A stretch of DNA of 5,997 nt, from positions 1 to 5,997 of the forward strand of contig CANQHK010000073.1 of the NCBI GenBank assembly GCA_947623645.1. Direction: 5' to 3'. Of the stretch, positions 1 to 5,859 are shown piece by piece (the stretch's first letter is position 1; each line of letters begins with the position of its first letter). The translations under genes and the position numbers were made by a program. Source of the stretch: an uncultured Bacilli bacterium (GTDB lineage: Bacteria; Bacillota_I; Bacilli_A; RF39; UBA660). Below the pieces are notes generated by a model. It was not told where the DNA came from. It searched no databases and saw nothing but the letters and a program-made list of their open reading frames with translations.

Positions 1-1698
1 GAAGATATCGAGAAGGGCATTTATGTTGATGCAGGTGGATATAAAGTAGTTCATATAGAACTTAATAGTACCAATGAAATCGAAAGCAAATATGCTTTTG
101 TTTATAGAACAATAGCAAATGTAAAAGTAGGATATATTGAAAGCAGTGATAAACTTTCAACAAGTCCTTCTGCTGATACAATCGAACCAAATGCAACGAA
201 ACAAATTTATTTAGCAATCCATAATCAAAATGAAACAGCTGTCAATCTAGAAATTAGTGTGCGAGGAGGACTTCCAAATAATAATGTTGATGTAGAAGAA
301 GGATTTACAAGGATAACAGAAAGAGCAAGTGATGTATATAAAGATTCCATATTAAATGGAGCAGATCCAGTGTTAGGAGAAGGAATGATTCCAGTAACTT
401 TAAATGGAAAGGGAATTGTCCATTATGCAAGTCTTTATTCACCATGGTATAATTATTCTGAAAAAGAATGGGCGAATGCAGTAATTCTAGTAAATACTCC
501 AAGTAAAACTTACCATGTAGGAGATATTATCGAAGAAAAAGATATTCAAAGTTATTTTGTTTGGATTCCAAGATATAAATATAAGATATGGGATTTAGGA
601 CAATATGAGAATAACGTAGATTTTAATATGATGGTAGATAATAATAGCAAAGAAAATGCTGCAACCAATGTTCACAATATGTTTGGTAGTGCAAGACTTA
701 TTGACATTGTATTTGAGCCGAAAGAAAAGTCAACAAAAGAACTAAACGGAACAGAGTGTGTAACAACAAAAACTTCTGGAAACTCAGGAAACTGTGCAGT
801 AGGAGAATATATGACACATCCAGCCTTTACATTAGAAGAACAAGCACTTTCAGGAATTTGGGTAGGAAAATTTGAAACAGGATACAATCAAAATCAAAAT
901 GTAAATGCTTCAATTACAACAACAGGATGGAGTAAAGAAGGAGCAGAGAAAAATACAAACGCTTCAGCTAATGTTATTATTAAACCAAATGTTTATTCAT
1001 GGAGAAATATAACGATAGGAAATATTTTTCATACAGCTTTAGACTATAAACAAAATTTAGGAAGTCATATGATGAAAAATACAGAGTGGGGAGCAGTAGC
1101 TTATCTATCACATTCTATTTATGGAATTGGAACAGAAGTAAATATTAATAATAATTCTAGTTATTTAACAGGATATTCAGGAGCAGCGAATCTAGATCAA
1201 AGCAGTTATGAAGGAATTAGTGGAGCAGATGCCGATGTAACGCAACCTTATAACACACCAACCGGATACTTAGCAAGTTCAACGGGAAATATCACTGGAA
1301 TTTATGATATGTCTGGAGGATGTCATGAATACATGGCTTCTTATATGGAAGGTCATGGAGCGGAGTTATCTGGCCTTACTGCTGAACAATTGCAAACTTA
1401 TGCTAAATATTTTGATAAATATTTAAATAATAATAATGAAACAAGTTATAAGAATCGAATTTTAGGAGATGCAACGGGAGAGATGGGACCATTTTATTCT
1501 TATTTCGATAAAGATGGAACTAAAAGAAGTCATAATTCCTGGTACGCCGACACTTCGTACTTTGTTGACACTACCTTCTCCTGGGTCGCTCGGGGCGGGT
1601 ATTTCAACAATGGAGTTTTGGCAGGCCAGTTCAACTTCGGTAGGGATACAGGTGGTGTCTACACGGACGTCGGTTCCCGTCTCGTTCTAACCGGGTAA
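1..1698 (+). CDS. Probable surface-displayed DGR target protein with C-terminal FGE/C-type-lectin-like domain (5' partial)
   Basis: The frame is open from base 1, so the true start lies left of the window and 565 residues are visible. The GTG at 259 is only an internal valine (context EISVRGGLPN). Residues ~1-90 look like a beta-rich, Ig- or pilin-like extracellular segment. Residues ~129-200 carry a block with MIPV, WYNY (149-152), EWANAV and YFVWIPRYKYKIW (185-197). C253 and C265 bracket a short Gly/Ser/Asn loop and could form a disulfide. NTEWGAVAYLS (~360-370) and GIYDMSGGCHEYM (433-445) match the formylglycine-generating-enzyme/C-type-lectin fold, as do the final WVARGG, NNG, AG and GSRLVL elements. 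I infer a binding or display role rather than catalysis, because DGR targets use this fold as a ligand-binding scaffold. Asn/Thr/Ser richness suggests export, but the signal region is not visible. The last ~52 codons differ sharply in composition (see the VR entry). A 12-bp hairpin follows the stop. A non-diversified SUMF1-like surface protein is the alternative. Confidence 0.8.
   Translation, partial: EDIEKGIYVDAGGYKVVHIELNSTNEIESKYAFVYRTIANVKVGYIESSDKLSTSPSADTIEPNATKQIYLAIHNQNETAVNLEISVRGGLPNNNVDVEEGFTRITERASDVYKDSILNGADPVLGEGMIPVTLNGKGIVHYASLYSPWYNYSEKEWANAVILVNTPSKTYHVGDIIEEKDIQSYFVWIPRYKYKIWDLGQYENNVDFNMMVDNNSKENAATNVHNMFGSARLIDIVFEPKEKSTKELNGTECVTTKTSGNSGNCAVGEYMTHPAFTLEEQALSGIWVGKFETGYNQNQNVNASITTTGWSKEGAEKNTNASANVIIKPNVYSWRNITIGNIFHTALDYKQNLGSHMMKNTEWGAVAYLSHSIYGIGTEVNINNNSSYLTGYSGAANLDQSSYEGISGADADVTQPYNTPTGYLASSTGNITGIYDMSGGCHEYMASYMEGHGAELSGLTAEQLQTYAKYFDKYLNNNNETSYKNRILGDATGEMGPFYSYFDKDGTKRSHNSWYADTSYFVDTTFSWVARGGYFNNGVLAGQFNFGRDTGGVYTDVGSRLVLTG
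1540..1698 (+). other. Putative DGR variable region (VR) at the 3' end of the target gene
   Basis: The last 53 codons including the stop (W514 to G565 of the visible protein) are about 54% GC by hand count and only about 18% A, inside an AT-rich gene. C-ending codons dominate (TAC, GAC, TTC, GTC, TCC, GGC), whereas T- or A-ending codons dominate upstream. The encoded protein keeps the invariant scaffold of DGR lectins: SW, RGG (531-533), NNG (536-538), AG (541-542), then GSRLVL (558-563). Between these lie runs of residues whose codons could derive from AAC/AAT by A substitution (Y, D, T, F, V, G, N). The final segment after the last variable positions is GC-rich, as expected for an initiation-of-mutagenic-homing (IMH) element. 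DGR target architecture is established knowledge. The call here is inferred from composition and motif order, because no template repeat is available for comparison. The left boundary is approximate. Confidence 0.7.
1671..1695 (+). other. IMH-like GC-rich end of the VR with a small inverted repeat
   Basis: CGGTT (1671-1675) pairs with AACCG (1689-1693) across a 13-base loop. CCCG (1676-1679) and CGGG (1692-1695) give an alternative pairing. This is the invariant GSRLVLTG tail of the VR, where DGRs place the GC tract and IMH that set the 3' limit of mutagenic homing. Function is inferred, and the pairing is short. Confidence 0.35.
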
Positions 1699-1736
1699 AA
1701 GTCCATAGTAACGTTATCTTATTATTTTTGTTCATT

Positions 1737-1771
1737 AAAAAATAGTGAATTTATAAGACTCACTATTTTTT
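1737..1771. terminator. Bidirectional rho-independent terminator between convergent genes
   Basis: AAAAAATAGTGA (1737-1748) and TCACTATTTTTT (1760-1771) are perfect 12-base inverted complements around an 11-base loop. The A tract on the left and T tract on the right give a U run for transcripts from either side. It can end the DGR-target transcript (stop at 1698) and the minus-strand gene. That gene's TAG stop (1763-1765) lies inside the right arm. The core stem is GC-poor, so efficiency in both directions is inferred. Confidence 0.8.
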
Positions 1772-2737
1772 GTTTTTGGATAATACTTTTTGTTTTACTT
1801 CCTTTAAGTTGAAGTAGGTTTCTGTTAGAGTAGATTCTTTTTTTCTTTCGAGTCCAAGAAGTGCTTGTATTTCTTCATCTGTATAACTATCAAGACAAAT
1901 ACTAATGAGGTTGTCCATTAAAGAAATACCATTTTCTGTTAGTTTATCTTTTACTTCTTTTACTCTTTTTTCCATATCTGTGTCAATACTTTTCATAAGA
2001 AGCCCTTTTTGAATTGTAAATTCTTTTTCATCCTCACTGTTTCTTGCATAAATTTTTTCTATATAATAATCCTCTTTATCATACCTGCTTAAGAAAACTA
2101 GACTTCTTATTTCTTTGTTATTGTTTTCTCCTTTTTTTAAAATTCCAGCATATTTTCGATATGGATAACCTTTCTTTTTGTAATCCCAATTTCCTACTGT
2201 TATGCAGTGAATTAATTGACGAATGGAATTTTTATCATAAGGCATTATATCAATTTCTTCTTTTTGATTATCCGTTAATATTTTTATTGAGAAAACTTGA
2301 TGATTTAAAAATTTTAATTGTATTTGTTCATGATCATTTACTTTATATTCTAATGTTGGATGAGCGATGCAAGAATATCCCAAAGAGGTATCCATGAAAC
2401 ATTCTAAAAGAAAGTTTCCTTGTATTTTATCTTCTACTTCAAATTGAATATCGTGTTTCCATAGGAACTTTTCAGCTTTATCTCTTTTATAATCAATAAA
2501 ACTATAGATTGGTGCGTATTCATAATTTGCTTTTAAAAGACCAAAATTAGAAAGTGCTTCTAGGTAGATTAGATTTTCTTGAAAATTTAAAAAGCCAACT
2601 TCCTCTTCTTTTGAATTTGTTATTTTTAAAATTTTTTCTTTCTCTATTTCTTCGCTTTCCTCTAACTTTAAACCAAAGACATTTAAGAGGATTTTTGCTG
2701 CTTGTGTCGTTTGGCTTAAAGGCAAATAATTTGACAT
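1763..2737 (-). CDS. Hypothetical protein, 324 residues, family not recognised
   Basis: I do not recognise a family. The start is set at the ATG at 2737, because a strong GGAGGG ribosome binding site (2745-2750) sits 7 bases upstream. The frame stays open further upstream, to 2782, but that extension would cross this RBS and an extended -10 box. The product starts MSNYLPLSQTTQ. It is highly charged, rich in Lys/Glu and Tyr/Phe, and has no signal peptide or membrane helix, so it is probably cytoplasmic. The middle looks like mixed alpha/beta structure (stretches such as IQLKFLNHQVFSIKIL and SLVFLSRYDKEDYYIEKIYA). The C-terminal third is helical and basic (MEKRVKEVKDKL, then SYTDEEIQALLGLERKK and a lysine-rich tail). 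It lies 55 bases downstream of clpP in the same direction, but the clpP terminator and its own promoter point to separate transcription. It ends in TAG inside the shared terminator. No transfer signature: base use matches its neighbours. Confidence 0.8.
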   Translation of the reverse strand: MSNYLPLSQTTQAAKILLNVFGLKLEESEEIEKEKILKITNSKEEEVGFLNFQENLIYLEALSNFGLLKANYEYAPIYSFIDYKRDKAEKFLWKHDIQFEVEDKIQGNFLLECFMDTSLGYSCIAHPTLEYKVNDHEQIQLKFLNHQVFSIKILTDNQKEEIDIMPYDKNSIRQLIHCITVGNWDYKKKGYPYRKYAGILKKGENNNKEIRSLVFLSRYDKEDYYIEKIYARNSEDEKEFTIQKGLLMKSIDTDMEKRVKEVKDKLTENGISLMDNLISICLDSYTDEEIQALLGLERKKESTLTETYFNLKEVKQKVLSKNKK

Positions 2738-2759
2738 TTTTCGACCCTCCCTGAAAAAT

Positions 2760-2768
2760 ATTATAGCA
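2760..2768 (-). promoter_or_regulatory. Extended -10 promoter for the hypothetical gene
   Basis: On the minus strand the sequence reads TGCTATAAT: a perfect TATAAT (2765-2760) preceded by TG one base upstream, the extended -10 form. No good -35 lies 17 bases upstream, which extended -10 promoters tolerate. Start of transcription would fall near 2753, giving a leader of about 16 bases with the GGAGGG site inside it. The element directly follows the U tract of the clpP terminator. Confidence 0.6.
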
Positions 2769-2770
2769 TA

Positions 2771-2794
2771 AAAAAAAGACATTTTTGCCTTTTT
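2771..2794 (-). terminator. Rho-independent terminator of clpP
   Basis: Read on the minus strand, AAAAAGGCA (2794-2786) and TGTCTTTTT (2781-2773) form a 9-bp stem with one G-U pair and an AAAA loop, followed by more T to 2771. The left arm overlaps the clpP TAA stop (2795-2793), so termination begins within the end of the gene. Confidence 0.65.
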
Positions 2795-3371
2795 ACTTAC
2801 TTTTTATAATTTTATCTACAAGACCATAATCTTTTGCTTCCTCTGCTGTTAAAAAATAATCTCTGTCGGTATCTTTTTCTACTTCTTCTAGCGGTTTCCC
2901 TGTATTTTCTGCTAGCATTTCATTCAGTTTCTTTTTTAATTTGAGAATTCTTTCTGCAGCAATTTTGATTTCTGTTGCTTGACCTTGTGCACCTCCTAGT
3001 GGTTGATGAATCATGACTTCAGCATTTGGTAAGATATAACGTTTTCCTTTTTTTCCACAGGAAAGTAAAAATGCCCCCATGCTAGCCGCCATTCCTAAGC
3101 AAATTGTAGACACATCACTTTTTACAAAATTCATCGTGTCAAAAATTGCCATTCCAGCGGTAATTGACCCTCCGGGAGAATTGATGTAAATGGAAATATC
3201 ATCATGATTGATCGAATCTAAATATAGAAGTTGAGCAACGATGCTATTTGCTGATTCATCTGTAATTTCTCCACTTAAAATAATAATTCTGTTTTTTAGA
3301 AGTCTAGAATAAATATCATAACTTCTTTCTCCGTTTCCTTCTTTATCTACAACCATTGGAACAAGTCCCAT
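2793..3371 (-). CDS. clpP: ATP-dependent Clp protease proteolytic subunit ClpP
   Basis: ClpP is a cytoplasmic serine peptidase that forms two stacked heptameric rings and degrades proteins unfolded by ClpX or ClpC. The 192-residue product matches the family's usual ~195. Visible signatures are the N-terminal LVPMVV...ERSYDIYSRLLKNRII, the oxyanion-region YINSPGGS, the catalytic serine in GMAASMGA (Ser97), the histidine in MIHQPLGGAQGQA (His122) and the aspartate in DRDYFL (Asp171), so the triad is intact. The ATG at 3371 is chosen because AGGTGATT lies just upstream. A GTG at 3380, three codons earlier in frame, is itself part of that AGGTG ribosome binding site. I see no CtsR-type heptad repeat or CIRCE element upstream, so class I/III heat-shock control is not evident. 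The gene is divergent from the nucleoside kinase and is followed by a hairpin terminator. Confidence 0.97.
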   Translation of the reverse strand: MGLVPMVVDKEGNGERSYDIYSRLLKNRIIILSGEITDESANSIVAQLLYLDSINHDDISIYINSPGGSITAGMAIFDTMNFVKSDVSTICLGMAASMGAFLLSCGKKGKRYILPNAEVMIHQPLGGAQGQATEIKIAAERILKLKKKLNEMLAENTGKPLEEVEKDTDRDYFLTAEEAKDYGLVDKIIKSK

Positions 3372-3414
3372 ATTAATCACCTATCTATATGATAGTAAAG
3401 AATTGCAAAAAATA

Positions 3415-3443
3415 TTCATGAAAAATAAAAAATATGGTATAAT
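3415..3443 (+). promoter_or_regulatory. Sigma-A promoter for the nucleoside kinase gene
   Basis: TTCATG (3415-3420), a weak -35, is separated by 17 bases from TATAAT (3438-3443). The -10 is extended by TG at 3435-3436. Transcription would start near 3450, about 22 bases before the ATG. It lies in the 100-base divergent region shared with clpP. For clpP only weak leftward candidates are visible (TACTAT as a -10), and I do not call one. Confidence 0.6.
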
Positions 3444-3460
3444 GTTATAGAAAAGAATAA

Positions 3461-3468
3461 AAGGTGAT
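3461..3468 (+). promoter_or_regulatory. Ribosome binding site of the nucleoside kinase gene
   Basis: AAGGTGAT ends three bases before the ATG at 3472, with the AAGG core 7 bases away, and fixes this start. The divergent clpP gene uses nearly the same site (AGGTGATT), suggesting a common Shine-Dalgarno form in this genome. Confidence 0.75.
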
Positions 3469-3471
3469 TCG

Positions 3472-5118
3472 ATGAAAGAAACAGTAACAATTACAATTCA
3501 TGATAAAACATTTGAAGTAGAAAGGCAAACGACATTAGAGGAAGTTAGTAAGTTGGTAAAAGATGATTTTCGCTATGAAATTATTCTTGCTAAGATTGAT
3601 GGGGAGTGGCAGGAATTAAGTGGAAAAGTCAATACCGATTGTGCGGTAGAGTTTTTTGATTTAACGGACGATAATGCAAACCAAATTTATATTAATGCAC
3701 TTATTTTTTTGATGGCTCATTCTTATAAAAAATTAACGAATAAAACTCTTAAAGTCAATCATTCTTTGGATAAAGGTCTTTTTATAACAACAGAAGAAGA
3801 GATTACTCCAGCAAAGTTAGAAAGTTTGCAAGAGATTATGAAGGATTTGATTTATCAAGATCTTCCTATTCAAAAAATTAGTATTGCAAGGCGAAATGCA
3901 ATTGCATATTTTGAAGAGAAAAAGGAATATGAAAAAGTAAAATCAATGCGGTATAATACAGATACTTATATTACGTTATATAAATTAGAAAACTCGTATG
4001 ATTATTTTTATAGTAAAATGCCTATACGTACAGGAGTTCTTCGTCATTTTGCACTTACTTATCTTGATCCTAAGGGGTTTGTTTTAAGATTTCCAACTGC
4101 TTACTATCATGAGAAAATTAAGCCCTATGAACATCGACATAATATTTATAATCTCTTTAAGACTTCTAGAAGTTGGGCGAAAACAATTGGACTTGAATAT
4201 GTTTCTGATTTAAATGAACAAGTATCGAAGTCGAAAATTAATGATATCATTCGAATGGAAGAAATCAAAAAAAATGCAGAGCTTCTTGATTTAGCTAAAA
4301 AAATTGCTGATAAGAAAGAGGTAAAATTTGTCCTTCTGGCTGGTCCTTCTTCCTCTGGAAAGACAACTACTTGTAATAAACTTGCTTTATGTTTAAAAAA
4401 TTGTGGCGTAAAACCACGAGTAATTTCTATGGATGATTTTTTTGTAGAACGAAAAGAAACTCCTTTGGATGTTGATGGTAAACCGAATTATGAGGGCTTA
4501 GAAGCGCTTGATTTAGATTTGTTTAATGATGCTATGAAGAAACTTTTGAATCATGAAGAAGTTTTTCTTCCAACTTATAATTTTTTAACAGGTTCTAAGG
4601 AGTTTAAAGATAAGACTGTATTAGAAGAAAATGAAATTTTATTAATTGAAGGGCTTCATGTGTTAAATCCTGAAATTTTAAAAGATATTCCTCAAAATAA
4701 AAAAGTTAAAGTTTATTTATCGGCTTTAACGGAATTAAATATTGATAAACATGTTCGAATTGCAACAACGGATAATCGTTTATTGAGAAGAATTGTACGG
4801 GATAATCGAACGAGAGGATATAATGTTTCTCAAACATTAGAGCATTGGCATAAGGTAAGAGAAGGAGAGGAAAAATATATTTTCCCTTATCAAGATGTAG
4901 CTGATTATACTTTAAATACAGCAATGATTTATGAAATTGGTGTTTTAAAAATTTATGTCGAACCTCTTTTGTATTCTGTTGATATTCATTCCCCTTATTA
5001 TGAAGATGCCAGAAGATTAATTAACTTTTTAAGAGTTTTTTTACCGATCAGCTCGGAAGAAATTCCAATTGATTCTGTATTAAGAGAATTTATTGGAGGA
5101 AGTTGTTTTAAAGTATAA
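3472..5118 (+). CDS. Nucleoside kinase: TGS/ThrRS-like N-terminus fused to a uridine kinase domain
   Basis: The C-terminal half is a P-loop kinase of the uridine kinase/phosphoribulokinase family, expected to transfer phosphate from ATP or GTP to a nucleoside such as uridine or cytidine in pyrimidine salvage. Key features are Walker A GPSSSGKTT (291-299, Lys297), SMDDFF (319-324) with the likely substrate-binding Asp, LLIEGLHVLNP (390-400) and an arginine-rich lid RRIVRDNRTRG (439-449). Residues ~1-63 resemble a TGS domain (VTITIHDKTFEVER). Residues ~64-240 resemble the second additional domain of threonyl-tRNA synthetase, with HSYKKL (90-95) in place of the usual HSxxHL zinc/editing motif, so editing is probably lost. 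This fusion (about 550 residues) is known in Bacillota and Thermotoga and is intact here. True substrate specificity cannot be read from sequence. The frame has its own promoter and ribosome site, and its TAA directly abuts the stop of the convergent regulator gene. Confidence 0.9.
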   Translation: MKETVTITIHDKTFEVERQTTLEEVSKLVKDDFRYEIILAKIDGEWQELSGKVNTDCAVEFFDLTDDNANQIYINALIFLMAHSYKKLTNKTLKVNHSLDKGLFITTEEEITPAKLESLQEIMKDLIYQDLPIQKISIARRNAIAYFEEKKEYEKVKSMRYNTDTYITLYKLENSYDYFYSKMPIRTGVLRHFALTYLDPKGFVLRFPTAYYHEKIKPYEHRHNIYNLFKTSRSWAKTIGLEYVSDLNEQVSKSKINDIIRMEEIKKNAELLDLAKKIADKKEVKFVLLAGPSSSGKTTTCNKLALCLKNCGVKPRVISMDDFFVERKETPLDVDGKPNYEGLEALDLDLFNDAMKKLLNHEEVFLPTYNFLTGSKEFKDKTVLEENEILLIEGLHVLNPEILKDIPQNKKVKVYLSALTELNIDKHVRIATTDNRLLRRIVRDNRTRGYNVSQTLEHWHKVREGEEKYIFPYQDVADYTLNTAMIYEIGVLKIYVEPLLYSVDIHSPYYEDARRLINFLRVFLPISSEEIPIDSVLREFIGGSCFKV

Positions 5119-5583
5119 TTATTGATGAACTTTACTTATTTTTATAATTTTATTGGTTCTTCCTGTTAAAGTGTCTGCTGAAATATTAACAATTTCACAA
5201 AATTTTTTTAAAGATGGAATAGGAATTTTGATGTTTCCGTGTTCATATTCACTTAAAGTTTGTTGGTTACAATTTAGTAAAGATGCCATTTTTTCTTGAG
5301 AATAGTGCATCTTTTTTCTATAGAATTTTAAATTTTGACAAAGAATATCTAGGTTGATTGGTTTTAAATTAGAATAATTTTTTTGATTCGAAAAATCTAA
5401 TATATAATCTAGGCTTAATTCAAGAACTTCTAGTATTTTATTTAAAGTGTCATAGGGAATTGAACGAAGTCCGTTTTCATATAAATTATAAGCTTTTGCA
5501 GATACATCAATTTTTTTAGCAAATTGATATTGTTTAATATCCAAATCTTCTCTTACATTTCTAATTTTTTGATAATATTCCAT
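5119..5583 (-). CDS. XRE-family transcriptional regulator with two HTH domains
   Basis: The 154-residue protein contains two Cro/C1-type helix-turn-helix domains in tandem. The first spans ~5-62 (IRNVREDLDIKQYQFAKKI, then NLYENGLRSIPYDTLNKI). The second spans ~80-141 (LKFYRKKMHYSQEKMASLL, then LSEYEHGNIKIPIPSLKKF). Both show the Q-x-x-x-A and YE-x-G signatures of XRE proteins. There is no dimerisation, peptidase or sensor domain, only a short basic tail, so the two domains may act as an intrachain pseudo-dimer. Its targets are not known; autoregulation is plausible. The ATG at 5583 follows a GAGG site (5598-5595) at a rather long 11-base spacing. The gene is convergent with the nucleoside kinase with no bases between the stops, and divergent from the rRNA-like promoters to its right. 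Composition matches the neighbours, so there is no clear sign of recent phage origin despite the family. Confidence 0.88.
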   Translation of the reverse strand: MEYYQKIRNVREDLDIKQYQFAKKIDVSAKAYNLYENGLRSIPYDTLNKILEVLELSLDYILDFSNQKNYSNLKPINLDILCQNLKFYRKKMHYSQEKMASLLNCNQQTLSEYEHGNIKIPIPSLKKFCEIVNISADTLTGRTNKIIKISKVHQ

Positions 5584-5792
5584 AATACCACTAACCTCAT
5601 TATCATTTTATAGAAAGCAATTTAAAAATCTTTTAATCTCTACAGATAATGGTAAATAATGGTAAAAAAATATGTAGAATAGTATATCAAATAAGAAAAA
5701 ATTACGCTTATTTTATACTAGATAACGTTAAAATGGCCTTTTTTGGATTTCTTTTCAACCCTTCTTTTAAAGATGATTATTTAAATTTAAGT
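5584..5792. other. Intergenic region without a supported gene
   Basis: This stretch between the regulator start and P1 holds the regulator's GAGG site, the TAATGGTAAA repeat and a weak 7-bp hairpin (AAATAAG 5689-5695 with CTTATTT 5707-5713). A leftward promoter for the regulator must lie here, but only weak candidates are visible (TATAAA at about 5612-5607, no good -35). No gene with a ribosome binding site is seen on either strand. Confidence 0.6.
5647..5666. repeat. Two tandem copies of TAATGGTAAA, possible operator
   Basis: TAATGGTAAA occurs at 5647-5656 and again at 5657-5666, a 10-base period close to one helical turn. A related inverted TACCACTA lies at 5587-5594, just ahead of the regulator's start. 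Repeated sites on one face of the helix upstream of an XRE gene suggest an operator for self-control. This is inference: the region is AT-rich and only two copies exist. Confidence 0.3.
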
Positions 5793-5821
5793 TTGTCAAG
5801 TTTTGTAAAATAATTTATGGT
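5793..5821 (+). promoter_or_regulatory. P1: upstream promoter of a probable stable-RNA operon
   Basis: TTGTCA (5793-5798) and TATGGT (5816-5821) are separated by exactly 17 bases. The stretch before the -35 is A/T-rich (5771-5790), like an UP element. It is followed only 3 bases later by the -35 of P2, the tandem layout typical of Bacillota rRNA operons. Confidence 0.5.
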
Positions 5822-5824
5822 GTA

Positions 5825-5853
5825 TAGACAAGCGAAAAAAAACTCATTATAAT
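5825..5853 (+). promoter_or_regulatory. P2: consensus-like sigma-A promoter, tandem with P1
   Basis: TAGACA (5825-5830) is 17 bases from a perfect TATAAT (5848-5853), the spacer carrying a run of eight A. Transcription should start near 5860. No ribosome-bound gene follows in the next 130 bases, which favours an RNA product or a long leader. Confidence 0.65.
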
Positions 5854-5859
5854 AAAGAT

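Noticed and set aside
259..1698. GTG at 259 as the start of the left-hand gene
   Set aside because: The same frame is open to base 1 with protein-like sequence, there is no convincing ribosome site, and the GTG lies within a continuous beta-rich segment (NLEISVRGG).
3372..3471. CtsR or CIRCE heat-shock operator upstream of clpP
   Set aside because: No GGTCAAA-type heptad repeats and no TTAGCACTC/GAGTGCTAA inverted repeat are present.
5689..5713. 7-bp hairpin AAATAAG/CTTATTT as a terminator
   Set aside because: The stem has a single G-C pair and an 11-base loop and lacks a strong U run. No gene ends nearby.
1709..5730. 11-base inverse match TAACGTTATCT (1709-1719) with AGATAACGTTA (5720-5730)
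   Set aside because: A few matches of this length are expected by chance in 6 kb of AT-rich DNA. No flanking repeats, target duplications or integrase are present.
5733..5813. Possible 26-residue peptide starting MAFFGFLFNPSF
   Set aside because: No Shine-Dalgarno sequence precedes the ATG, and its end overlaps the P1 promoter. Chance open frame.
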